Source: Corylus avellana (taxonomy: Eukaryota; Streptophyta; Magnoliopsida; Fagales; Betulaceae). Taken from it: a stretch of 64,000 nucleotides of DNA. Under the pieces are notes generated by a model. That model saw only the letters and a program-made list of their open reading frames with translations, was not told the DNA's origin and did not search any database. Shown piece after piece: positions 23,904 through 35,145 of this stretch. The stretch lies in NCBI RefSeq assembly GCF_901000735.1, contig NC_081550.1, forward strand, positions 10,186,716-10,250,715, written 5' to 3'. Each line of letters starts with the position of its first letter. Position 1 is the first letter of the stretch. Position numbers and translations under genes: made by a program.

Positions 23904-25380
23904 TGTTGTGCCAAATACTACCTAAACTAATTGATAATATTTAGTATGTTTTACTCGCAAGTGCACTAGATCAAATGATAGTATAGTGCAGCAAGTACGA
24001 GATCGATCCCACGAGGATTGTTGATTTTGTTATTAAAATATAAAAATTGTCACTAGATTGATATTGATACTAAGGAAAAAAAAATAAAGATAAATAAAAG
24101 GTAAAGGTAGGGTTTTGATATCCACCACTAATCATGCTCAAATAATATAACAATATGTCAATGATCCAATCATATTATGAATACTTAATGTTTGCCAACC
24201 TAAGAGCATGAGTATATACTCCTTAAGCTATTGACTTTCCTAAGCAATGAATTAGGCATGGGTGTATACTCTAACTCATTTCTTTCTTAAAAGATTTAGC
24301 ATCGGTGTATACTAAGTAGTTCTTTAAGAAAGCATAAATCTATGGAAATCGACAAACACAAGGAACCTAGGGCATGGGTGTATACTCCTGATTTTCCATG
24401 TTGATTAACCCAATACTTTGGTGTGAATTTCTTTTGTTACTTTTATTAAACCCAGGACTCAATCATCCAAATTAATTTAATTAACTAATCCATACCACAT
24501 GCATATAATGGCCAATCATATACCTATGAGGAATTGAAGAAAACAGGAATTAATCAAGTTAAGCAACACAATACGATTATCACAAAGACACCAATATTGA
24601 AATATTAAATAAAAATAATTAGGGCTTCAATCTAGCCCTCTTTAAGAGTTAGTTCCACATAATTAAAATAAGACTAAATAGAAAAGGTAAAGAAAGAACC
24701 GAAAACCGCTCCTAGAAGTAGCCTCTAATTCCTCTCCCCAAAGTTGTCTCATTGAAATTGTGTATTGAATTGTGAGGCTTATAGGTCTTAGGATAGTTTT
24801 AGAAGCCCTAGTAATCCTAGGAAATTCGGAGATTTAAGTCCTAGTACAATTAGGATAAAGAAAACCTAAGTCCAAATTGGAATAGGATTTATCCAGAATT
24901 GCGTTCCTATCTTGTGGGGTGATTTTGGCATGGTGAAAGTCAGAATTAGGAAAAGGCTATTTCACAATGATTTGTGTCATTTTGAGTTCTCTTTCCAATG
25001 ACGGTTGAATCACCTCAATCGAATATTTGAGGTGAAAATTATGATCAAAATACCAAGATGTGTGCAGAATCCAAATTTGAATCCAATCCGATTTTGCCTC
25101 AAATTTGAGAAATTCTGATTTAATCATTTCCTTTATTTTATTAAACTTAACCACATCATATAGATCCTCTATTATGATTGGTTAAGCTTAACCAAATCTT
25201 CTAGGTCTTCCCAATTTGCCCTTTAAGCTTGAAACATTTCCGGAAACACTTTATTTTCTTCCAAAAACCTATAAAACGAAGAAAATACAAAAAGGAAATA
25301 AAATAGCATAAACTAACAAAACTAATAAATTAACAAAAATAAGTTTAAGGGCGAAAATATGAATATTTTGGTACTTATCA
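23904..25380 (-). repeat. 5' LTR
   Basis: Starts TGTTGTGCCAAATACTACC and ends TTGGTACTTATCA on the plus strand. It carries the GTATACTC-rich block with repeated GGCATGGGTGTATACTC seen in the other copy. By eye it has many substitutions relative to the other LTR, so this is not a recent insertion. Confidence 0.9.
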
Positions 25381-25444
25381 CTTAAGTTTCTCTTTAGTTG
25401 TTATACTGCTTTTCTACGGAATTTCAGCTCTGAAGTTAGTTGGG

Positions 25445-28400
25445 GGTTAATACCAGAGTGTGGTGAGGTTGTAAAGAAGGAATGGATGAAGAAATCTCAT
25501 GAAGAAAATAATTGGGTCATGATGCTAAGGAATTTAGATAGATGTCATAAGGGGCTTATGAGGTGGCAAAGAGTGCAAGTGAAAGCAAATGAATTGGTGA
25601 TTAAACCAAAAACGAGTGAGTTGGCAACTTTACAAGGTAGAATAGAGGAACATGATCCACATAGTAAATCAATGTTGAAGCAGGAGATACAGACACTACA
25701 AGATCGAGAAGATCTCCAATGGAGGCAAAGATCCAAGGAGTTATGGTTGAAAAATGGTGATCGTAACATGAAATATTTTCATGCATGTGCTAGTCAAAGA
25801 CACAGGTCTAATTTATTAAATTCAATCCAAGATGAGGAGGGGCGGGTATGGGAATCCCAAGAGAATATCAGCAAGGCTTTCACTGATTTTTTCTCAAAGC
25901 TCTTCACCACAGTAGCTACGGGTGACATGGTTGCATGCATCAAAACCATTGGAGGGAAGGTCACGCTGGAAATGAATGCAAAACTGGTTAAGGTTTTCAC
26001 ACTGGATGAAGTTAATGAAGCACTCAATCAAATGTCTCCACTTAAAGCTCCAGGGCTAGATGGATTTTTTGCTTGGTTTTATAATAATAATTGGGCTACA
26101 ATGGGTGATGATGTTAGTAGTGTGGTCCTTGAATCTCTCAATTCACGTATTATTGATTTGGAGTTAAATTTTACTTATATAGCTCTAATTCCAAAAGTGA
26201 AAAATCCAACTTGTGTCTCTCAATTCCAACCTATTAGTCTTTGTAATGTAATCTACAAAATTATTTCTAGGGGTAATTACCTTTTCCCCCATCAACTGAC
26301 AACCCTATTGCCCGACCCTATCAAACTACTATTTTGTGCCCAAAACCTCCATTCCGTCAGTCAAAGGCATTAACTCAAACGGTCAACCCGTCACGTGCAC
26401 CCCACATGCAATATTGAAATTTTCTATCCCACCTTTTTCCCCCATCAACTATAACATATTATCACTTTGCCCCATGAACTAACAACCCTACTGTAGGCAA
26501 AGGTGGGATAGAAAATTTCAAGATGCATGTGGGATGCACGTGACTGGTTGACCGTTTGAGTTAACGCCTTTGACTGACGGAAGGGGGGTTTTGGGCATAA
26601 AATGTTAGTTTGATAAGGTCAGCCAGTAAGATTGTCAGTTCATGGAAGCAAAGTGATAATGCGTTGTACTTGATGGGGGAAAAAGGTAATTACCCCTTAT
26701 TTCTAAGATACTGGCTAATAGATTAAAGGTTGTGCTACCTTTGGTTATATCTTCCAACCAAAGTGCCTTCATACGTGGTCGCCTTATCACGGATAATATT
26801 TTGGGTGGCGTACGAAACTCTTCACACTATGCACGCAAGAATATGGGGGCAAAGAGGGATACATGGCTATCAAACTGGCTACGAGTAAAGCTTATGATAG
26901 AGTGGAATGGTGTTTCCTGGCGATGGTAATGAGGAGGATGGGTTTTGAAGATAAATGGGTAGGTTTGATGATGATGTGTGTCAATAAGATAAATTATGAG
27001 ATTCTTGTTAATGGAATCCCAATGGGAAGGATCAACCCTACTAGGGGTATAAGACAGGGGGACCCTTTATCTCCATATTTATTTCTCATCCGTGTAGAAG
27101 CTCTTAGTTCCCTCTTGATACATGCAGAAAAAAGGGGTTGGTTAACAGGGTTCCCTACATTAAAGAAGGCCCACGCATTAACCACCTATTTTTTGCAGAT
27201 GATAGTCTACTTTTGTGTAGGGCTAATATTCAACATTGGAATAGGATGATAAAAATCCTTAGTGTTTATGAAGCTGCTTTGGGTTAGAGATTGAAGATGG
27301 AGAAAACCTCTCTTTTCTTTAGTCGAAATACCCCTTTGGTGATGAAGGAAAAAATTATGGAGGTTTCAGGGATCCCTATGACTCAGAGGTACGATAAATA
27401 TTTGGGTCTCTCAGCTTTAGTTGAAAAATCTAGGAGCCAAGTTTTTTAATGGAATAAAAGACCAGATCTGGAAAAGATTACAAGATTAGAAGCTGAAATT
27501 TCTGTCCCAAGCTGGAAAGAAAATTTTAGTTAAGGCGGTAATGCAAGCCATCCCGAAGTACAGCATGAGTGTTTTTCAGCTACTTAAGGGTTTGTGTAGT
27601 GAGATAAATTCTTTGATACAAAAATTTTGGTGGACTCATCAGAACAAAACAAAAAGTATACATTGGATGTGTTGAAAAAAAATGGGAAATCCAAAAAATA
27701 GAGGTGGGATGGGTTTTAGGACTTACATTGTTTTAACAAGGCTTTGTTTGCAAAGCAATGTTGGAGACTTTTCAAAGACCCGGACAGCTTACCTTCTAGA
27801 ATTTTGAGGGCAAAATACTATCCTGGATGTTCCATTCTGGAGGCACGTAGGTCTAAACAACCTTCTTTTGCTTGGAGAAGCATACAAGGGACATGTGAGC
27901 TAGTAAGAGAAGGACTTGTATGGAGAATTGGGGATGGCAGTAAGGTGTGGGTGTGGGGTGAGAAATGGGTACCACTTTCGTCCACATCAATGATACAATC
28001 ACCCCCAAGGGTTCTTCCAGAACAAGCAACTGTCAGTACACTCATAGACCTAACTTTGAGGTGGTGGAACATCCAACTTCTGGAGACACCCTTTAGTCCT
28101 GATGAGGTGGTTGCGATCAAAACAATCCTTATTACTTTCACCAACCAACCTGATACTCAGATTTGGAGGGGAACTGCATCGGGGATTTTTTTCAGTTAGA
28201 AGAGCATACTACCTTGCAAGGGAGAGAGCTCTTTAAGGATGGAACACAGTGATATATGGCGTATTATTTGGCAGATGGATCTCCCAAACATGGCAAAAAA
28301 ATTTATGTGGAGGGCTTGTCACAATTTTCTTCCTATTGAGGATAATTGTTTAGTTGCAAAGTGGTCTCAGATTCTCTATGTCCAATATGCAACCTGGAAG

Positions 28401-29210
28401 AGGAAACTGGGATTCACATACTTTGGAGCTGTTCGTTAGCTAGTTTTCAAAAAAGTACTTTACAAGGTCTTGATTTTTTATGAACTGCAGAGGGAATTTA
28501 TCAAAAATTGGGTAAGGATGTTTTGAGGGTTTTTGTGGACACTGCTCGACGAATTTGGATGCGCAGAAATGAGGTGGTTCACGGGACGATTTTTACTCAT
28601 CCAAATGCAATTGTTAGTGAAAATAAAAAGGCAGCAGAGGACTATAGACAGGTCAACGTTGCAATGCAAAGTAGAGTTATGGGAGGAAGCAGTTGTATGC
28701 CAGTGAGATGGACAGCACCACCCTTAGGTTGGTGCAAGGCAAACTGGGATGTGGGACTTGAAAAAAATCAGGAGCGGTTTGGGATGGGTGTTGTTGTGCA
28801 TGACCAAAAGGGTGATTTCATTGTTGCAAGTTGCTCAATGAGAAGGGGTTACCAGACCCAACATCTGTAGAAGCAATGGGAGCTTTTTTTGCTGCACAAT
28901 TCCGTAAACACATTGGTATTCAATGTTTAATTTTGGAGGGGGATGCTCAATTAGTTGTAAAGGCTGTGGTAGGAGAAGAGACCAATGGCAACCGATTTGG
29001 GCATATTGTGGAGAACACGAGAACGGTTTTAAAGGATTTCAAAAGATGGAAGTGTGTTTCTATTAGTAGAAATTGTAATTTGGTTGCTCATTCACTTACT
29101 TTGCTTGCAAAGCAGTAAGTCATAGATAAGATTTGGCTGGAAGAAATTCCCGAATGTATGTGTGATGGAGAAATTACTTTGTCTTTGATTGATTAATGAA
29201 AGTTTCACTT
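25445..29210 (+). pseudogene. plant L1 LINE ORF2 (RT, zf-RVT, RNase H), broken
   Basis: ORF2 makes the LINE reverse transcriptase that copies its RNA at a nicked chromosomal site. The endonuclease domain is missing (5' truncated). From about 25451 the frame gives the linker with RSKELWLKNGDRNMKYFHA, then SPLKAPGLDGFFAWFY and FTYIALIPKVKNP, as in plant L1 elements. A MITE interrupts it at 26270-26696. RT continues with [16 protein letters not shown], a KAYDRVEW segment, GIRQGDPLSPYLF (near 27045) and a catalytic FADD at 27192-27203 reached only after a frameshift. zf-RVT segments follow (27744-28440). The final RNase H-like domain (WCKANWDVG near 28733, then LILEGDAQLVVKAV) ends at TAA 29116. 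Several frameshifts and stops make it inactive. A T-run follows at 29208-29221 rather than a clear poly(A), so the exact 3' end is unsure. Confidence 0.92.
26270..26696. mobile_element. foldback MITE (Mutator-like) with 9-bp TSD
   Basis: It begins GGGGTAATTACCTTTT and ends with the exact complement AATTACCCC. The arms are near-complementary over about 200 bp each: CCGTCAGTCAAAGG, TTAACTCAAACGGTCAACC and TCTATCCCACCTTT occur in both arms in opposite orientation. The 9-bp duplication TTATTTCTA is perfect at 26261-26269 and 26697-26705. Nine bases is the Mutator hallmark. It splits the LINE reading frame between YKII and ILANRLK. It has no coding capacity. Confidence 0.93.
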
Positions 29211-29221
29211 TTTTTTTTTTT

Positions 29222-30151
29222 AATACTATTCAAATAAAAAAATCAATGCAAAACTTTTTTTCTTTTTTTTTTCACATCAATTAATTATTGCTTAAAAAAA
29301 AAAATGCCACAGGCACCATTTGGTAATAGCCCATTACTATTCATCCAAAAAAATTGAACTCATAATATTCTTACTTTTACATCATATCAATCACTTGTTA
29401 CTACTATTCAAATAAATAAATCATTACAAAACAAATTTTTTTTTTCAGTTTTTCATACTAAGAGTCCGTTTTTTAAAAAATAATCTGGAATTTTAAACCA
29501 AATCGCAATTTTAGGGTATTTGGGATTGGGATTTTAAAAACACAAATTTTAAAATCGCAAAAAATTCTGCGATTTTCGTAAGCTGATTAGAGGGTGCTTA
29601 TTTGAAAAAGTGCAAATTTAAAACAAAATCACGATTTTTATTAAAAATATATTTGGCGCAATAGTTACATTTTTTTGAGCAGAAATGAAAAAAATACCAA
29701 GAATACATACTTAAAATATATTAAAACCCTTCTTTTCTCTTTTTTTCTTCATCCTCTCTGTCTCGTTCATCCTTTCTCCGCCCTGTAGCAGTGTGCATCG
29801 CTGTTGTCCATCTCTCCGCCCCTCTACCAGGTAATAATCTCACCTTAATATTTTCTTTTTCTCCATATAACACCTTTACTTTTGTAAAACTTTCCACTGT
29901 TTGGTGTTCGGTGTTGTTTTATATGGTTTGTATGATTACTGTGCCTTTTTATATACATGTTTAAGTTTTTCGACCATTTCTACAAAGTAAAGTTGTGATT
30001 TTTTTTATTTTTTCAAAATTTTATTTAGATTACTGTGCATGCATAGTGATCTGCAATCCATCATTGTATGCAGTGATAGATCACTGTACACACAGTAATG
30101 TGATAGTGCGTGTACAGTAACCGTGTAAGGCTTTTTCTTTTTCTTTTTTTT

Positions 30152-30157
<6 letters not shown>
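29222..30157. other. AT-rich spacer and possible left end of the MULE
   Basis: 29460-29680 has self-complementary ATTTTAAAA, AAATCGC and GCGATTTT motifs resembling those at 35570-35640 in inverted order. 29990-30130 contains repeated CACTGTAC/CAGTGAT motifs that reappear at 30500-30590 beyond the gap. No gene was seen. Confidence 0.4.
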
Positions 30158-30195
<38 letters not shown>

Positions 30196-30313
30196 NNNNN
30201 NNNNNNNNNNNNNNNNNNNNNNNNNNNNNNNNNNNNNNNNNNNNNNNNNNNNNNNNNNNNNNNNNNNNNNNNNNNNNNNNNNNNNNNNNNNNNNNNNNNN
30301 NNNNNNNNNNNNN
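30158..30313. other. (AT)n microsatellite and assembly gap
   Basis: An AT-dinucleotide run at about 30156-30194 leads into 118 unknown bases (30196-30313). The gap sits where a long AT repeat would stop sequencing, so its true length is uncertain. Confidence 0.97.
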
Positions 30314-31384
30314 GGCTTTTTTTTTTTTTTTTCAAGGAACTATGCAGTAACAATTTGTAATGGATTTTTATTTTTATTTTTTAATGGGTATTGCACTATA
30401 ACAATTTGTGATGATTTTTTTATATATATTTTAATGGGTAATAAACAGTGATAATTTGTGATTTTTTTTTTTAATTTTAATTTTTTTATTGTGCAGTGCA
30501 CAGAGACCAGAGTATTTTTCTAGATCACTGTACACAGTGATCCGTTAATGTGCATTGCACGGTGATGTGCACAGTAACAATTTAAAATAATGACCTTTTG
30601 TTTTTTTAAGTGTTGTTTCGTTTCAATGTTTGTATCAACTCCACATGTCCGTATATGAAATATAGTGAAGGATAAGTTCAAACATTATTTATAGTGGAAA
30701 ATGCAGTTTACCCCTGTGATGTTTTAAGAGTTTTTCAATTTTAACCCAAAAGTTCAAAAATTGGCAATTTACCCTCCTGAAGTTTCAAAAATGTTCAATT
30801 TAAACTCTCTGTTAAATGTTTCCGTCTAAATGGATGGAACTCGCCCCACGTGCTTCTCACGTGACTTATTAACCCATTATCTTCCAATTTTGCCCTCAAT
30901 CTAACCGAATGGCTTTATTATATGATTACCCTCCTCTTTTGAACCCCACCCACACATTGAACCCCACTCACACACGCATGCACTGCTCACCATCCTTTTC
31001 ACTCCAACACCCACAGACTACACAACTAAAGCACGAGAAGAAGAAGAAAGTTCCAAAACGTGGTCCCCTCATTTATTCAAGCAGAAAATTGTGAGTACCC
31101 AAAGTTGTGTTGTTCATGGTCTCATTTTGTTTCTACCCCACCCACACGACACATCACGACAACAGCAAGCCGACAGTTTCGGTGAACTTGTTTGTGGTCC
31201 CCCCATCCGTGGTCCTATTGCGTGGAGAAAGGGGACAACAAACTACTTGTTCCCATAAATTTCGCTTTCTATGTTGGTATGCCCCAATTTTACAATTAAT
31301 TTTCGACCATTTACTTTAGGGCTTTTTGTAAAATTTGGGGTTTCGGGAGAATATTAGTTTTAGGGTTATTGTCAATTGTTTATT
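30314..31384. other. no gene identified; T-rich and low-complexity DNA
   Basis: 30500-30590 holds degenerate CACTGTACACAGTGA-like motifs. 30695-30860 has the CAATTTTAACCC/CAATTTAAAC pattern common in foldback elements. An open frame at 30909-31094 ending near a GTGAGT looks like a leader exon, but no family was recognised. Confidence 0.35.
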
Positions 31385-31389
31385 GAATA

Positions 31390-32414
31390 AGAGAGAGAGT
31401 GTAGGGTATTGACTTCACCTTTATCCGCACAACAATGACTAATCATAATTAATCCTAGAAATTCATTCTATACATATTATAAGTAAACAAGAAACTACCT
31501 TATTAAAGAATAAGCATAATCTATTTTCGGTTGGCACGGATCGTCCACCTAACCACTAAGATGCGGTACGACTCGTCTTTTCTACGTATAAATTATCAAA
31601 TTCTTTAACATGATACATACAATCAATGAGTTACATATCTTCGGTTGGCACTGACTGTCTACCTAAATTACACTAAACTAGAGTCTAGTACAATTCATTT
31701 TCTCTAGGCATGGCCTATCAAATCCTATTGATCATATGTCAATTAAACCCATTGTATAAACATCATTCTCATAATCACAGAAAACAAGAATGATTTGAGA
31801 TCAACAAAAGTAAAATACTTTCTAAGACAAGATAAGAATTGAACAAATATTGATTTTGGAATTTAAGAACAATTACATTTAATAATTAAGAATAGAATCA
31901 AAAGGTAGCAATTCTTATAGTTATAGAATCAACATGCATAAATTGAAAATCTAGAAATTAAATATAATCAAACCATTGTGCTTGGATAGGGTTACATCAA
32001 CACCCCGAAGGGGTTTAGCCGCTCATGATCTTCTAAGCTCCAAAGACAATTTTCTGATTTCTAGCTCTAGGAAGCGGTGTGTCTGTTTTCTCAATGCTTA
32101 AAGGCTTATTTATAGAGATTAGGAGAATCCTAGAAGCCCTAAGAATCCTAGAAAAATCGTAATTCAATCTCCCAGTTAGATTGGGAGACCCAGAAAAACT
32201 TTTCTTATCAATTTCAGACTTTTTTTGTCTCTGCCGTTATTGTAGCTACAATCAGTCTCCCATTATTTTTGGATTCCTTTATTTTTGGAATTAATTTTAA
32301 GCAAAATTTAGCAATTCTCGTGGGAATGACCCCGTACTTGCACCATATACTACTATGTTGACCTCGTGCACTTGCGGGTAAAACATCCAATTATTTGCCT
32401 ATTAATTTAGGTAA
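31390..32414 (-). repeat. LTR-like sequence related to the 18.7-kb element
   Basis: Read on the minus strand from 32414 it begins TGTTGTCACG, then AAATTAATAGGCAAATAATT, GTTTTACCCGCAAGTGCACG and a CCCACGAG motif, the same order as the start of the 18741 LTR on the plus strand. It is therefore an inverted relative. Yet GGAGAATCCTAGAAGCCC (about 32122) matches the 18.7-kb LTR in direct orientation, so the copy is mosaic or a different subfamily. Two TTCGGTTGGCAC motifs lie inside. The far boundary and a duplication were not found. Confidence 0.5.
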
Positions 32415-32445
32415 GTAATCGTGACAACATAACTCCTTTCTGCAG

Positions 32446-34898
32446 TTGGAAAGAATGGGAACAACAACATGTACCCAATTGCCTTTGTGGTTGTCGAAGC
32501 CGGGGTCAAAGACAGCTGGATCTGGTTCCTTGAAACCCTTGTGTTTGATCTTGGTACCCATGTCAGGCATGCTAGGCCTACATTCATTTCAGATCGACAG
32601 AAGGTAACAATTTTTTTTTTTTCACATCTTAAATATTCATGCAATTTGTTTGACTAATGTTTTGGTAACATAAAATTATTTTATTTTGCAGGGTCTAATG
32701 CCAACTTTTGAGGTTGTTATGCTAATGGTTGATCACCGGATATTTGTTAGGCATTTATATGCCAACTTTAGAGACATTGGGGGGCATAGAGGGTTGGCAA
32801 TGAAGGAACAGTTGTGGTCTGCAACGTCTTCATACACAGAATATGAATTCAATGATCATATGGAAGAGTTGAAGAAGATGAATGAAGACGCATATGAATA
32901 TTTGAGTCAGATTAACCCTAGTACATGGTCTAGGACATGGTTTAGTGACTACCCAAAGTGCGACCTTCTAGTCAACAACATCTGTGAGTATTTCAACTCA
33001 TACATTCTGAAGGCTCGTGAGAAGCCCATCTTGACCATGTTGGAGATGATAAGGAAGAAGTTGATGAGGAGATATCAAGCTAAGAGGGAAGGGATAGAGA
33101 AGTTGACTGGGAAGTTAACCCCCAGGATTGCTGCAAAGTTGGAAGGAATTGGGTTAGAAGCAGCGGATTGTATTGCACGGTATGCTGGTGATTCGATGTT
33201 TGAAGTTACTTGTCCTAATAATAAACAATATGTGGTAGACCTTGATAGAAGGAGGTGTAGTTGTAGTAGTGGGAAATTACTGGAATCCCATGTCCCCATG
33301 CAGTAGCTGCTATACTTTATGATTATGGGGACCCTGAAGATTATGTTGATGAGTGCTTTACTATAAAGGTGTACAAGAAGGCATATGCTCCAGTCATATA
33401 TCCAATGCCTAGTGAGAAATAGTGGATCAAAACAAGTCATGATAAGTTGGAGCATCCAAGAGGAAGAATTGCCCCGGGTAGGCCAAAGAAGCTAAGGAGA
33501 AAGGCTCTCGATGAGAGCAAAGACCCGAGAAATCTATATTGGATGAGCAAGTATGGAGCACGGATGAAATGTAGGAAGTGTAATGGCCTTGGAGACAATA
33601 AAAGGTCATGTCCAACTAATAGAAATGAAGCATCTAACAACAAGAAGTCGGATACACCAATTGTAAGTTTCTCATACATATATATTATGTTTAATAATGA
33701 TATGTTTTATAATATTTATAGTTCATTGTTATACATGATACTCAACTTGTTTTTGATGTTGTGTGTGCATTCATGAGGTATTGGTTCTGAAACACCTAAA
33801 GTGACCAAAGGCAAAGGCAAACAAACAGTTGTGCAAAAGGTAGTGAAAGGACTTCCTATTTACTTGTATACATGGTAATATTGTGATACTAAACTTATTT
33901 TTCTTTTAATGTGTGCAGTCACAAATGGTTGGTTCCAATACACCTGAAGTGAACAAAGGCAAATAAAAAGTTGTGGAGAAGAAGGTAGTTGAAGGACTGT
34001 CTATTTACTTTTATACATGGTAATATTATGATACTAAATATATTTTTGTTCTTATGTTTGCAGTCACAAAGGGATGGTTCCAGTAGACCTGAAGTGAGCA
34101 AAGACAAACAAAAAGTTGTGGAGAAGGTACTTCAATGAGTTGGTATTATTGTGTTTATTTTGTTTAGTGATTTTGTATTATTGTAGTCCATTGTTTAACA
34201 AGTTATTTTAGAACAATTGTGCTAAAACCAGTTCTGTATTTTAGCAGGATATGTCTTTAATTAGGGCATTATGTGGTGGTGGACTACTTGGTCCGCAGTC
34301 ATCTACTGTTTTTAAGGTAATTAAATCTACCCTCATTCCTGATTTCTATTTTTTTTTTTTTACCCTCATAATTATCTTTTATATAACTTATTTTTGATTT
34401 TTTTTTTTAAAAAAACATATAAAGAAGAAGAGCATATCCAATAGGAAAGCATCTACAAGTGGCTGTGCACATTCCAAGAGAAAGGAAATCAACATCCCAC
34501 AGTTTGTTGACGAGCGAGAGCACACACCTCCCCCTGGGTTTGCTGATATACGCAGAGAATTACCACTCGTTGGGGGTGCTGTCCAAGGAAGAGTATCACC
34601 TCCTACTGGAGCTGCTGATGAAGAAAGAGTATCACTTCCACCTAGACCTGTTATTCTTGAACATGGATTTGGTGCAAGCATTGTACTACCTCCAGCATGG
34701 GGTGTGTCACTTACAGCCTTAACAGATGATCTAGATGATCTAGTACTTCCTAAGTTGTCCATAGAAGGGCCTGCAACAAGGACTCACCATTCAAATCAGA
34801 TAGTTGGTATTTGTCATAGTGTTTCCAAAAAAAACATTGGCCCAATACACATTGACCTAACTGAAGATGACTGTGAAACTGAAACTGTTGTAAGATGA
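32446..34898 (+). pseudogene. Mutator-like (MULE) transposase, degenerate
   Basis: MULE transposases excise and insert Mutator-type DNA transposons in the nucleus. An exon starts after TTTCTGCAG at 32446 with GKNGNNNMYPIAFVVVEAG and KDSWIWFLETL (MULE catalytic domain) and ISDRQK. A GT...AG intron (32604-32691) follows, then GLMPTFEVVM, HRIFVRHLYANFR and EYFNSYILKAREKPI. The C-x-C SWIM zinc finger (RRRCSCSSGK, about 33250) is broken by a frameshift. A TAG at 33420-33422 is a further stop. A zinc-knuckle-like CRKCNGLGDNKRSC follows at 33568, with D where H is expected, then a proline-rich tail to 34898. The N-terminal MuDR region is not visible upstream, where LTR-like DNA lies. I call it a pseudogene of a mobile element. 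FAR1/MUSTANG-type domesticated genes are less likely because of the breaks. Confidence 0.9.
33776..34140 (+). repeat. tandem exon-plus-intron repeats in the MULE tail
   Basis: About three units of roughly 145 bp. Each has a short coding block (variants of SxTPEVxKGK and VVEK), then GTA..., TTTACTTxTATACATGGTAATATT and TTATGTTTGCAG-type acceptor. The blocks lie near 33782-33841, 33919-33985 and 34064-34128. The middle block has an in-frame TAA. Confidence 0.8.
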
Positions 34899-34974
34899 TG
34901 GCCATTGACTAGGGGTGGCTGAAGTTCAAGATTTGCATGAAAAGGTCCATTAAGAAGAGGTGGTTCAACTGTAT

Positions 34975-35145
34975 CAACTGGAACTAGGGGTGTGGCAGCA
35001 AGGGGTGGGACAGTCAGCGGTGGTGTAGCAAGGGATGGTGTAGCTAGGGGTGCTGCAGCTAGGGGTGGGGTAGTAAAGGGTATGTAGTTAGGGGTGGTGC
35101 AGCCAGGGGTGGTGGAACACCATATGTGGCAGGCAGAGGTGGTGC
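34975..35145 (+). repeat. GGTG/AGGGGT minisatellite (Gly-Arg-Ala coding type)
   Basis: Degenerate repeats of about 18-24 bp on the theme GTGTAGCAAGGGATGG / GCTAGGGGTG. In one frame they would read Arg-Gly-Gly-Val-Ala-like repeats. They follow the MULE tail and probably once extended its C-terminus. Confidence 0.75.

Larger units (their letters stand above)
18741..25380 (-). mobile_element. non-autonomous LTR retrotransposon (LARD-like)
   Basis: The two LTRs at 18741-20738 and 23904-25380 have TG...CA ends. A perfect 5-bp target duplication, CTTAA, lies at 18736-18740 and 25381-25385. The element reads on the minus strand. Next to the right LTR is TTTTTTGGCGCCGTTACCG (minus strand, about 23882-23900), which resembles the TGGCGCCGTTGCC primer-binding site of Athila/Tat-type Gypsy elements. 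Next to the left LTR is the purine tract AAGTTTGGGGGTG (minus strand). The 3.1-kb interior holds only a decayed gag-tail-like frame and no protease, reverse transcriptase or integrase. It is therefore non-autonomous. It interrupts older repeat DNA just upstream of a LINE. Confidence 0.92.
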
